Shown: positions 27,416 to 35,608 of the stretch, in pieces
How positions within the stretch are numbered: position 1 is the first letter of the stretch
How the letters are laid out: every line of letters starts with the position of its first letter
Assembly: GCA_963801255.1 (NCBI GenBank)
Contig: CAWDEC010000006.1
Span: forward strand, 1-64,000
Direction: 5' to 3'
Length of the DNA: 64,000 nucleotides
Origin: JAICXG01 sp963801255
GTDB taxonomy: Bacteria; Verrucomicrobiota; Verrucomicrobiia; Chthoniobacterales; UBA10450
Notes under the pieces: generated by a model
Told to the model about the DNA's origin: nothing
What the model saw: only the letters and a program-made list of their open reading frames with translations
The model's database searches: none
Made by a program: the position numbers and the translations under genes

Positions 27416-28867
27416 TTAGAACACGACCTGCATACGCAGGAGCACTTCGTCGAATTGATCTTCTTCGCCGAGTTCCGGCCGGGCCTCGCGAAAGTCCGAC
27501 CAGGTGTGCACGTAATCGGCCATCAGTTTTATATTATCGCCGTGGATGTAATAGTTCAGGCCGCCGGTAATGGAGTGGATACCGTCGCTGCCGAACTGGC
27601 CCGGATTAAGTGCTTCCCACTTGGCCACCGCCTGCAGCTTTTTCGGCATAAGGAAATAGCTCCCCTGAACGTAGTAACCATTGGTCACAAAGCTGGGCAT
27701 CGCCGGGACGCCGTTCACTTCGCGGCCGTCGACGTGTTCTTCAAGAAACTCTCCGATAAGATCGAAGCGTCCCAGTCGCAGCCAGGCATCGAAACTAAAG
27801 GCATTGCGTTCGTCTGCACTCGTTAGGGTAAAGGAGGAAAGTGAGCCGTCGGGACCCACCTTCAAGTTGAGCGCGGGCGAGATGTTGGTCCCGGCATCGT
27901 CCCGGCTGTGGAAATAGTCGGCGCCCAATTTGAGATACGACTCCTGTCCCATCAGCTGACCCTTGAACGGCTGGAGCTCGAGCCGCGTGACATACATGAA
28001 TTCGTTGTTGTCGTTGTTATTGAAGTTGCGCCCGTTGCCGTTAAAGACGCCGCCGTAGTAAGTGAGGAGATCCTTTTCGTCGGGAAAAACGTTCGTCAGC
28101 GGTTTGCCCCAGACCATGGCGCCGATCTGGCGCTCCGGCACGATCGCACCAGTCGGTAAGCTGCGTTCGATCGTATAGATCAGCGTGTCAGGGGTGAGAT
28201 TTTCCAGACCAAACGGAGCTTTCCATTGGCCGGCCTTAATGTTTGCCTCCGGCACGCCATGCCAGTTGATGAAAATGTCCGTGGCGGAGAATTGGGTGCG
28301 ATTGGAAGTCGAGGTCGTCGTGGTCGTAACTACGCCGTCCTTAACCGTTACCTTACTAATCGCCGTAACCGCCGCGTCGCTCTGCTCGAAGTCGCCCTCG
28401 ACCTTGAAGTCAAATTGATCGGTGTAATCTCCGGTGATGGAGATGCGCGCGCGCCTCAGGCGGAAGCGGTCTTTCAGCGCCGTTAAACCAAAGCGGCCTT
28501 CAAAGGCTGAGACATCTCCGTCTTCATAATTCATCTGCACATAACCTCCGAGGGTAAGCTTGTACTCCGGACCAGCTGCGTGGACTTCGACCGTGCCAGG
28601 CGAAGGCGCGGGTGCGACAAAGACGGCTTTGTTGTCGTTGCCTGCCGTGGGCTGTTTCTCGCCGCCTATCACAGGCGCAAAAGGACTGCGCGCCTTCAGA
28701 TGATTCACCTCGTCTTCCAGTTGCGAATTACGCTGCTGGAGTTGCTTCACGGCGTGCTCAAGATTTTGAAGCCGGTTGTCTTCGGAGGCGTTAGCTCGGT
28801 CTTGCGCTCGGAGGGGAAGGTTAAGGAAACAGAGTAGTGCGACTGCAATTACAATTTTGATCTTCAT
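27416..28867 (-). CDS. OprO/OprP-like outer-membrane porin
   Basis: 483 residues from ATG 28867, which has a GGAGA ribosome site; an upstream in-frame ATG is less likely. A signal peptide ending LPLRAQD is followed by a coiled coil (LQNLEHAVKQLQQRNSQLED) that probably forms a trimeric periplasmic neck. From about residue 100 a beta-barrel of the phosphate-selective porin O/P type follows (LRRARISITGDYTDQFDFK, IKAGQWKAPFGLE), ending in an aromatic residue (LLRMQVVF). In Pseudomonas these pores carry phosphate or pyrophosphate. Its place between the sulfate promoter and sbp suggests sulfate or another anion here, which is inference. A membrane peptide gene lies on each side. Confidence 0.88.
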   Translation of the reverse strand: MKIKIVIAVALLCFLNLPLRAQDRANASEDNRLQNLEHAVKQLQQRNSQLEDEVNHLKARSPFAPVIGGEKQPTAGNDNKAVFVAPAPSPGTVEVHAAGPEYKLTLGGYVQMNYEDGDVSAFEGRFGLTALKDRFRLRRARISITGDYTDQFDFKVEGDFEQSDAAVTAISKVTVKDGVVTTTTTSTSNRTQFSATDIFINWHGVPEANIKAGQWKAPFGLENLTPDTLIYTIERSLPTGAIVPERQIGAMVWGKPLTNVFPDEKDLLTYYGGVFNGNGRNFNNNDNNEFMYVTRLELQPFKGQLMGQESYLKLGADYFHSRDDAGTNISPALNLKVGPDGSLSSFTLTSADERNAFSFDAWLRLGRFDLIGEFLEEHVDGREVNGVPAMPSFVTNGYYVQGSYFLMPKKLQAVAKWEALNPGQFGSDGIHSITGGLNYYIHGDNIKLMADYVHTWSDFREARPELGEEDQFDEVLLRMQVVF

Positions 28868-28901
28868 GGTTTCTCCGCTGGTAGCGATGGGTATCAGCAA
28901 G

Positions 28902-29069
28902 CTACATGCCCTCTGCTGTTGCGAGTGGCGTGATGGACCACATCGCCGCTGCTACTTCACCGCTTTTGACGGCGACAAGAAAAAGTGCCGCGAGCGGCAG
29001 TGCCACCATCCAGCAAAGAGCGGATACAGTGACTTGGAATGCTTCAATTGTCGTCGTTATTGTCTTCAT
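28902..29069 (-). CDS. 55-residue membrane peptide, first gene of the sulfate operon
   Basis: Starts ATG 29069 and ends TAG 28902. It begins MKTITTTIEAFQ and has one hydrophobic segment ALCWMVALPLAALFLVAV, then a short tail. It is a paralogue of the 58-residue peptide at 27188-27364. It lies about 43 bases downstream of the -10 element of a good promoter, so it would be the first translated product of the operon. Function unknown; it may sit in the inner membrane with the ABC transporter, or be a small regulator. I call it from the promoter position and the paralogue, not from a known family. Confidence 0.65.
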   Translation of the reverse strand: MKTITTTIEAFQVTVSALCWMVALPLAALFLVAVKSGEVAAAMWSITPLATAEGM

Positions 29070-29100
29070 ATCGATGGTTTCGGTTAATCTCTACTTAATC

Positions 29101-29121
29101 ACTAGAGTTGGATTGTCTAGT
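29101..29121. promoter_or_regulatory. Candidate operator over the sulfate promoter
   Basis: ACTAGA and TCTAGT form a perfect 6-base inverted pair with nine bases between, covering the -10 element and the expected start of transcription. In addition CAACTCTA occurs twice on the minus strand, next to the -35 and next to the start point. Such symmetry fits a repressor responding to sulfur supply. No regulator gene is adjacent, apart from the distant AraC fragment. Confidence 0.45.
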
Positions 29122-29140
29122 TCTCCAGTAGAGTTGTCAA
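29112..29140 (-). promoter_or_regulatory. Promoter of the sulfate uptake operon
   Basis: On the minus strand, a perfect -35 TTGACA (29135-29140) and a -10 GACAAT (29112-29117) are separated by 17 bases. It points at the membrane-peptide, porin, sbp and cysTWA genes. The match is the best sigma-70-like promoter I saw in the window. Confidence 0.65.
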
Positions 29141-29399
29141 TAATTTTTCTGCAACAATTTTTTAGCACCAGAAAAAAGCAACGAAACGATCGAGGAATTG
29201 AGCGGTCCAAAAGCTGCACGATAAAGTCAGGCATCGCCGCCTGCGCCGCGCGAAAACCTCGCTGCCGTTTACATTTGCTGGGGAAGAGGGCAAAGAACTC
29301 GCGCGCGTGGTGTTATCGGCGGACAAGGTGTGAATTAGACGGCATTTCGCTCTTGGGCTCGAAGAGGCGTCCGAACTCTGATAGAGAACTCGGCGAGGT

Positions 29400-30854
29400 A
29401 TGACCGGATACTCTTTTTTCTTCACGCCGGGAGCAGTCTTCTTCTTTCTGATTCACCTCGCGGTAATCGCGCGAGTGATCTTGCGACCGCACCGGGAACC
29501 GGCGTCGCGGATCGCCTGGATCGTGCTGGTCGTCGCCTTACCCGTGGTGGGCATGATCATTTATCTTCTTGTCGGTGAGACCAACATTGGGCGCCGTCGG
29601 ATGCGACGCATTCGGGATGTGCTAGCCGGTATGCCAGCTGTTGCGGACGCGCCTGGCTCAGACGCGCCCGCTCTACTGGCGCAAATCCCGGAGCGTTACG
29701 CGCATCTCTTCCGCGTCGGCCACTCTGTGAACGGTTTTGAACCCTTGGGTTGTAACCGCGGGCGACTGTTGGCGAACTCCAATGCTAGCATTGATTCCTT
29801 GGTCGCAGACATCGATGCCGCTAAGGATCACGTGCATCTGATCTTTTACATCTGGTTGCCGGATAACAATGGGCTCAAGGTCGTCGAAGCGCTGAAGCGA
29901 GCTGCGGCGCGCCAAGTAACCTGCCGGGTGATGGCTGACGGTCTCGGGTCCCGGATATTGATCGACTCGGAGCATTGGAAGGGGATGCGCGATGCTCATG
30001 TAGGTGCCACGATCGCCCTCCCGATCGGCAATCTGCTGCTGCGGCCATTGGTAGGTCGCATCGACCTTCGCAACCATCGCAAGATCGTGGTCATCGACGA
30101 TTGGATTACCTACTGCGGGAGCCAGAACTGTGCGGACCCGGAGTTTCGGATCAAGGCAAAGTATGCGCCGTGGGTCGATGCGTTAATGCGTTTCGAAGGC
30201 CCGATCGCACGACAGAACCAATACTTATTTGCCACCGATTGGATGGCGCACGAGGGCGAAGACATTCGCGAACTCCTGCGGCGACCACTGCCGCCCGGAG
30301 AGCCAGGCTTTGCCGCGCAGGTGATCGGCACCGGTCCGACGGTGCGCAATTCCGCCATGCCCGAGGTGTTCGAATCACTGATGTATGCAGCGCGGCGCGA
30401 ACTTTTCGTCACCACTCCCTATTATGTGCCCGACGAAGCAATGCAGACCGCCCTTTGCGCAAGCGCTTATCGAGGTGTCGAGACCACCATTATCTTTCCC
30501 GCGCGAAATGACTCTTTCATCGTGCAGGCGGCAAGTCGCAGTTACTACGCTGACTTGTTAGCGGCTGGAGTTCGCATTTTCGAATTCGAAGGTGGGCTGC
30601 TTCACACTAAGTCTCTCACTCTGGATGGTGAGATCACCCTGGTCGGGTCCGCCAACATGGATCGGCGCAGTTTTGACTTGAACTATGAGAACAATATCCT
30701 GCTCTGTGATTCCGCTCTCACGGCCGAAATGCGCCGCCGTCAAGATGAGTACCTGGCCCAATCGCACGAGGTGACGGCGGAGATGGTTAATCAGTGGCCA
30801 ATCACGCGCCGACTTTGGAATAACGCCATCGCCATGCTCGGTCCAGTTTTGTGA
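29400..30854 (+). CDS. cls: Cardiolipin synthase (phospholipase D family)
   Basis: 484 residues, the ClsA length. Two N-terminal membrane helices (FFFLIHLAVIARVIL and IVLVVALPVVGMIIYLLVG) are followed by two HKD catalytic motifs: NHRKIVVIDD near residue 225 and LHTKSLTLDGEITLVGSAN near 400. The conserved FYIWLPDNNG and TPYYVPDE also fit. The enzyme joins two phosphatidylglycerols to cardiolipin in the inner membrane. It stands alone and divergent from the sulfate operon; the spacer of about 330 bases holds the sulfate promoter, and I could not place a clear cls promoter in it. Confidence 0.93.
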   Translation: MTGYSFFFTPGAVFFFLIHLAVIARVILRPHREPASRIAWIVLVVALPVVGMIIYLLVGETNIGRRRMRRIRDVLAGMPAVADAPGSDAPALLAQIPERYAHLFRVGHSVNGFEPLGCNRGRLLANSNASIDSLVADIDAAKDHVHLIFYIWLPDNNGLKVVEALKRAAARQVTCRVMADGLGSRILIDSEHWKGMRDAHVGATIALPIGNLLLRPLVGRIDLRNHRKIVVIDDWITYCGSQNCADPEFRIKAKYAPWVDALMRFEGPIARQNQYLFATDWMAHEGEDIRELLRRPLPPGEPGFAAQVIGTGPTVRNSAMPEVFESLMYAARRELFVTTPYYVPDEAMQTALCASAYRGVETTIIFPARNDSFIVQAASRSYYADLLAAGVRIFEFEGGLLHTKSLTLDGEITLVGSANMDRRSFDLNYENNILLCDSALTAEMRRRQDEYLAQSHEVTAEMVNQWPITRRLWNNAIAMLGPVL

Positions 30855-31195
30855 GCTAGAAACGAGGCGGCCGGAAAAGCCCAAACACCTAGCACAATTA
30901 CATCGCAGCAACTATCTTTTGACATTAGGACCCATAAGAGCGGCCCAAATATTCTGTAAATGTACACATGGTGTAGCTTCAGAGAATCGTTGAGCACTCT
31001 TGCTAACAAACGGAGTTAGCAAGAATCAGTCTCCGTGCAGAACGCTCCGCCATTCGCTTAGGATAGGTGCCGCGACACTGCACTTGTTGTGCAAGGAAAT
31101 CAGGATGACGTGGCGCGGAAGATACGATCTCGAGCGCCGGGATGGCGCGCGCAAAGTGAGGGGCGCGCAATAATCAATTTGAGCGAATTCGCCTA
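30855..31195. other. Intergenic stretch with a hairpin
   Basis: No gene seen. It holds a perfect 9-base inverted repeat, CTTGCTAAC (30999-31007) and GTTAGCAAG (31015-31023), with loop AAACGGA. It could end transcription of cls or of the minus-strand unit, but no T run follows on either strand. Confidence 0.5.
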
Positions 31196-32092
31196 CTATC
31201 TCCGGTAAGCGGACGCGCTTTCGATGGGATTGTAAGGTACGCGGCCATTTCGACTCGGCGCAAAGACAAAGCCATAACGATCCCCTTTTGTATCCATGGG
31301 CTCGAGCAGTAAGCCTTTCTCATGAGCCCTTTCATTGTATTCAATCAACACGCGGGCGGTTCCATTGAAGCCCCACATCTTGAAGCCGGTCCCGAACAGT
31401 CCGCCGTTCGGGAAAATCTTGTCCAAACCGGCCATGGCGTGGAAACAATTGATCGCGATCTGGTCTTTTCGGTAAAGACGATCATCGGCGCGATACTTGA
31501 TGGTTCCTCCATCGAGCAACCGCTTGCGGCCGACGGCGAGATCAAACGCTTGCTTGTCGATTTCGTACGGGCCCCACATCGCTACCGCAACCTGTTCCTT
31601 CACTGCGAGCTGGATTGTTTCTGCGAGGGTAAAGTTTCTCCCGGGAGATAAGGGGCAGTCATTCCTTTGCGGAATAACTCGGCTACCCGCACCATCAAAG
31701 ACACAGAGATGAGGATTGCTCATGAAATCGCTCGGCAGCCAGCTAATGGTAAACGCCTCAAAATTGCGGTTCTTATACCTTCGCGTTTCCAGACCTGGAG
31801 TTAGCTGGGATTGTTTGTTGTCTGGCAGCACACGAATGACCGAGATGAACGAATGCGAAAATTCGGGATCGTTGCCGTCATTTTGATAAGCAAAAGGAAT
31901 CATGAAATAGCGATCGCGCGTATTCTGGCCCTCACCAAGACGTGTCGAGACCCTGGCTTTGATCCGATTTACAATCTGAGTGTAGAGCGGGACATTGTAA
32001 TTTGAAAAATCGACGTCCCGCTGAATCAACCTTGCTTGCGCAGCGAAGGGCAAAACAAGAAGCAAACCAACAACTCTGAAAGACATATTCAC
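31196..32092 (-). CDS. Secreted protein of unknown function
   Basis: 298 residues with a signal peptide (FRVVGLLLVLPFAAQA). The mature part contains RYFMIPFAYQNDGNDPEFSH, SFISVIRVLPD, HLCVFDGAGSRVIPQ and a cysteine-histidine pair in INCFHAMAGLDKIFPNGG. Three cysteines and the paired FSHSF and NCFHA motifs hint at a papain-like or other hydrolase fold, but I do not recognise the family and make no assignment. It is the last gene of a long minus-strand run that begins with the PKS, though a spacer of about 175 bases separates it from the LolA-like gene, so it may have its own promoter. Confidence 0.75.
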   Translation of the reverse strand: MNMSFRVVGLLLVLPFAAQARLIQRDVDFSNYNVPLYTQIVNRIKARVSTRLGEGQNTRDRYFMIPFAYQNDGNDPEFSHSFISVIRVLPDNKQSQLTPGLETRRYKNRNFEAFTISWLPSDFMSNPHLCVFDGAGSRVIPQRNDCPLSPGRNFTLAETIQLAVKEQVAVAMWGPYEIDKQAFDLAVGRKRLLDGGTIKYRADDRLYRKDQIAINCFHAMAGLDKIFPNGGLFGTGFKMWGFNGTARVLIEYNERAHEKGLLLEPMDTKGDRYGFVFAPSRNGRVPYNPIESASAYRR

Positions 32093-32267
32093 GAATTACC
32101 AGACTGCTACGAGCCAAGCCAACTGTCTCGTATCATCATGAGATAATTCAACCGGATTTTGAGAGCCTTGTTCGCGCGCCTGGCAAGGAAGGTGCGCGGC
32201 TAGGTCGCGGTCAAGCTGCCGCTGCAACGTGAGCGCGGTACAAGACCGTGCGACGGGACGCGGCATC

Positions 32268-33068
32268 TCAACGCAGGACGCCGGCGGGTTTGAAATCGTC
32301 GTCATTAAGCGTCACGTCCTGGTCGATGCGCGCGCCATTGAACGTCGTTACGGAATCTTTCCGCGGTCCATGCACGGTAAGGCTGGCGGGGATCGGGTTG
32401 TGCTTTTCGTCGCGGGCGATCCGCGTCACTTCGATGCGGCGAATGAGTTCGCCAGAAGAAGAATATTTGTCGATGCGGAGCGGAACGAGGCGGCGCGGAT
32501 CAATCCAGCTGCGGACTTTTGCGTAGGTAGAAAGGGAGGTGTTGTCGGGCTTCGATTGGAGGATCTGGCAGTTCACTCCGTTGATTACTTCCGATCCAAC
32601 GATCGCCTGCTCTTTCCACGCGTAAACGTTCTCGACTGCGTCCTGATAAGAAAGATCGCTCTCAAACAGTCCTTCGCTCATTTGCGAAGCGCCGATCGTG
32701 CGAACGGGTTGGTGCGGAATGAGGATCGAGCCGTGCGGCGCCTTTCCGGCATCCTGATGAAGGATGACGACCTCATCCCGATGCTCGTTAGGCCAGAACA
32801 CTCGGTAGGCAAGGTCAGTGGCGGTCTTGGTGCGACGCTGCTTGATCTGCAGTTGCAAGACACGCTTGGCCCCATTGAATGAGCGCACCTCGAGTTGCGT
32901 GCGAATGACGGCACTGCCTTGCACGTCGCCATCCAATCGACGCGCGAGTTCTTCGGGAGACATAGGGGACGGCGCCGGCACTTCGGCACCGAACGCGATA
33001 AGACAGAGGGCTGCCGCGGCGGCAAAAGCGAGGAGCTTCACAGTCGCAGGATAAATTCGCGGAATCAT
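32268..33068 (-). CDS. LolA-like outer-membrane lipoprotein-sorting family protein
   Basis: 266 residues with a signal peptide (FAAAAALCLIAFGAE). The mature protein has the long half-barrel pattern of the LolA-like family that often accompanies MacB/LolCDE-type ABC transporters: QLQIKQRRTKTATDLAYRVF, KAPHGSILIP, DLSYQDAVENVYAWKEQ and SWIDPRRLVPLRIDKYSSSG. It would carry a lipid or lipidated cargo across the periplasm. It begins 16 bases after the permease gene, so the three genes form an export unit. Whether the cargo is lipoprotein or the product of the nearby PKS cannot be seen. Confidence 0.82.
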   Translation of the reverse strand: MIPRIYPATVKLLAFAAAAALCLIAFGAEVPAPSPMSPEELARRLDGDVQGSAVIRTQLEVRSFNGAKRVLQLQIKQRRTKTATDLAYRVFWPNEHRDEVVILHQDAGKAPHGSILIPHQPVRTIGASQMSEGLFESDLSYQDAVENVYAWKEQAIVGSEVINGVNCQILQSKPDNTSLSTYAKVRSWIDPRRLVPLRIDKYSSSGELIRRIEVTRIARDEKHNPIPASLTVHGPRKDSVTTFNGARIDQDVTLNDDDFKPAGVLR

Positions 33069-33084
33069 TATGCTTTTCTGCGCA

Positions 33085-34203
33085 CTAGCCGGCTTGCAAG
33101 GCGAGACTGGGCGTCAGCCGCGCACTACGCCAGGCGGGATAAAGACCACTAATAATTCCCACCACGACGGCAATCACAACCGACAACCCGAGGAGCGGAA
33201 GACCCAGGTCTGGCTGGAGTAGTCCCCGAATGGCTGGAGTTTCACCCAGCAATCGGACGCCAATGGCACCCAACGTTACACCTACAATCCCACCGAAGAA
33301 TCCAAGCAGAGCGGACTCGTAAAGGACCATCCGCATGATACGTCGGCGCGTCCAACCAACTGCGAGCAAGACACAAATCTCGTGGGTGCGCTCGAAGACC
33401 GTCATGAGCATCGTGTTCATCACGCCGAGAACACCGACGAGCAAGGCCAGGAGCGACGTGCCCCAGCTCATCGCCCTCACGAGTCGAAATCCTTCATTAT
33501 GATTAAGGTGCTCGCTGACGGACACGGCGCGAACCTGGGGGACACGCTGCTCGATTTGCTGCGTAAGCTCACGCAATTGTTGCTCGTTAGTCGAGGGCGT
33601 CACGCGGACATCGATGGCGTTGATCTGATTGGAGGAACCGAGAATGCCCTGAAGGAGCGGTAAGGAAAGAATTATCGATCCGTCTTCCACCAATGCGCCG
33701 CCCTTAACGATTCCGACCACTTTAAGTTGCTTGGTTTCGATTTGGATGGGGTCGCCAACTTTTTTCTTAAGCACGTCCGCCGCTGTTTGACCTAACACGA
33801 CTGCTTCTTCCGTGGAACTGCTTGGCATGCGTCCGGAAACGAGCTCCAGATTGCTCCAGGAAAATCCACCCCATTCACGCGCCGAGAGAATCATTAGGTC
33901 GGAATCTTCCACGCTCGTCACTTCGACGAACAAATCGCAGGTTGCGGCAATGTGCGGAAGGTCTTTGATCCGGTCCCGGACAGACGCGTCAAACGGCTTG
34001 GGTGTCAGCGACCCGCTTCTGTTGCTCACGACGATATCGGTTCCGCGCGCCTTTAATCCAACCTGCCAGCTTTTCTCAAATCCGCGCGACATGCCGACCA
34101 GCGCCACCACCGCGCCAATGCCGATGGAAATTCCAGCCAGCGTGAGCCCGGTACGCACGGGCCGTCGCAAAAGCCCCCGAACAACAACCGTAAAGAAAGT
34201 CAT
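33085..34203 (-). CDS. MacB-like ABC transporter permease (FtsX family)
   Basis: 372 residues, four membrane helices in the MacB/LolC order: one at the N-terminus (TGLTLAGISIGIGAVVALVG), then a periplasmic domain of about 200 residues, then three near the C-terminus (LLALLVGVLGVMNTMLMTVF, LGFFGGIVGVTLGAIGVRLL, VVIAVVVGIISGLYPAWRSA). The motif ERTHEICVLLAVGWTRRRI is the FtsX coupling region. Its start overlaps the ATPase stop by four bases. Type VII ABC systems of this kind extract or export substrates from the inner membrane without importing them. It partners the ATPase and the LolA-like protein. Confidence 0.9.
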   Translation of the reverse strand: MTFFTVVVRGLLRRPVRTGLTLAGISIGIGAVVALVGMSRGFEKSWQVGLKARGTDIVVSNRSGSLTPKPFDASVRDRIKDLPHIAATCDLFVEVTSVEDSDLMILSAREWGGFSWSNLELVSGRMPSSSTEEAVVLGQTAADVLKKKVGDPIQIETKQLKVVGIVKGGALVEDGSIILSLPLLQGILGSSNQINAIDVRVTPSTNEQQLRELTQQIEQRVPQVRAVSVSEHLNHNEGFRLVRAMSWGTSLLALLVGVLGVMNTMLMTVFERTHEICVLLAVGWTRRRIMRMVLYESALLGFFGGIVGVTLGAIGVRLLGETPAIRGLLQPDLGLPLLGLSVVIAVVVGIISGLYPAWRSARLTPSLALQAG

Positions 34204-34925
34204 GCTCCGTTGGTTGCCATTCTCGACGCGCCGGTCGGCTCGTCCGAAACGATTCGACCATCCACCATGTGAAGAATTCTTCCCGCCCGCTCGGCGATTG
34301 ATGCGTCATGGGTGACTAGCACCATGGTGCGACCCTGCTCTTGTTGGAGGCGAATGATGAGATCGAGCACGGAGTGCGCGTTTTCGCTGTCGAGATTGCC
34401 GGTGGGTTCATCTGCCAGCAAGAGAGACGGTCCGTTGGCAAGGCTACGTGCGATCGCGACCCTCTGGCGCTCGCCACCGGAGAGCTTGGAGGGCAGATGA
34501 TTGAGCCGATTCTCAAGACCGACCAATTTCAATAGCTCCACAGCATGCTGATGCCGTTCCGAGCCCGAGCGATTGCTCTCAAACATTGGAAGCTGCACAT
34601 TCTCCAGCGCCGTGAAAGTTGGCAGAAGGTGAAAGCCTTGGAAGATAAATCCGACCTCGGAAGCGCGATAAGCTGAGGGATCAGCGTAGTCCGGGATAGA
34701 ATCGCCCCGGTAGAGGAGTTCCCCGGAAGTTGGTCGGTCGAGTGCGCCAAGCAATTGCAGCAAGGTAGATTTACCGCACCCGCTCGGCCCGGTGATCGCA
34801 ACAAATTCTCCTTCAATAATCGAGAAATCGACGCCACGCAGTGCCTTGACCTGCCCATCGTCAAACTCCCGGGTAAGCGTTTTCGCTTCGAGAAGGGGCA
34901 CAGTGCTGGCAGCGGTCGGATTCAC
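34200..34925 (-). CDS. MacB/LolD-like ABC transporter ATPase
   Basis: 241 residues. Walker A GPSGCGKST, Q-loop GFIFQGFHLLP, signature LSGGERQRVAIARSL, Walker B LLLADEPTGNLDSENA and switch TMVLVTHDASIAERA are intact and of the LolD/MacB type. It powers the overlapping FtsX-family permease. An in-frame ATG gives MNPTAASTVPLLEAKTL; the start has no strong ribosome site. It is first of the three-gene export unit, 55 bases after a small secreted-protein gene, in the same direction as the PKS cluster upstream. Confidence 0.92.
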   Translation of the reverse strand: MNPTAASTVPLLEAKTLTREFDDGQVKALRGVDFSIIEGEFVAITGPSGCGKSTLLQLLGALDRPTSGELLYRGDSIPDYADPSAYRASEVGFIFQGFHLLPTFTALENVQLPMFESNRSGSERHQHAVELLKLVGLENRLNHLPSKLSGGERQRVAIARSLANGPSLLLADEPTGNLDSENAHSVLDLIIRLQQEQGRTMVLVTHDASIAERAGRILHMVDGRIVSDEPTGASRMATNGA

Positions 34926-34980
34926 CTGTTGCGAGTATCGACCCCAGAGACTGCCAGCGCATCAAAGAACTGACACCTGA

Positions 34981-35511
34981 CTAATCTCCGCCGTTGTCGT
35001 CGAGCGCGTCCTTGGCCTTTTCCAAGTCTTCCTTGCGCTTTTCGATCTCTTCTTTCAACGCCTTCTTGTGATGCTCTTCACGCTCTTTCAACGCTTCTCG
35101 CTCATCGTGCGTGAGAGTTCGGGTCGTGGTGGTAGTAGTTGTCTGTTGCTGGATCAGGTTCGGGCCAGCGGACGTGGTCGGAGCGTGCTCTACAATAACG
35201 CGTGAGGCTACGAGACGGTCCCCGGCAGTTGTATATTGCACTGAGAGCGGGGCGCCGAGTGCAAGCCGATTAATCGCTACCGGAGCTCCGGTTTCATCCA
35301 CGACAGTGGTCGCCTTGGTCACAACATACTGAACGGGCGTCGGGTTCGCATCGGTTCTAACGACTAGCGTTTCAGAGTCAGGAACAAATTCCGCGAAAGC
35401 GCCTTTCGTTGTCGTCACAGTCGTTGTCGTCTGCGACCGCGCTTGGGTGCACCAGGCACAAATTCCCATGGCGAGCAAGACGGCGCCAAGCTTGTTGATA
35501 TTCGTCTTCAT
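34981..35511 (-). CDS. Secreted threonine-rich protein with charged C-terminal helix
   Basis: 176 residues. A signal peptide (AVLLAMGICAWCTQARSQ) is followed by a T-rich start, a beta-rich central part (FAEFVPDSETLVVRTDANP, ALGAPLSVQYTTAGDRLVAS), a second T run and a highly charged helix (REALKEREEHHKKALKEEIE) that is probably a coiled coil. Such proteins are common in this phylum; no function is known to me. It lies between the desaturase and the ABC genes on the same strand, about 100 bases after the desaturase, so it may or may not share their transcript. Confidence 0.75.
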   Translation of the reverse strand: MKTNINKLGAVLLAMGICAWCTQARSQTTTTVTTTKGAFAEFVPDSETLVVRTDANPTPVQYVVTKATTVVDETGAPVAINRLALGAPLSVQYTTAGDRLVASRVIVEHAPTTSAGPNLIQQQTTTTTTTRTLTHDEREALKEREEHHKKALKEEIEKRKEDLEKAKDALDDNGGD

Positions 35512-35608
35512 ACTGAAGATTCGTGTCGGAATGCGGGCGTGGTCCGATGCTTTCTGCTAAATGAGCTCAACTCGTCAGAGAGAATCTTCGCGTGTCCAGC
35601 CCGGCGAC

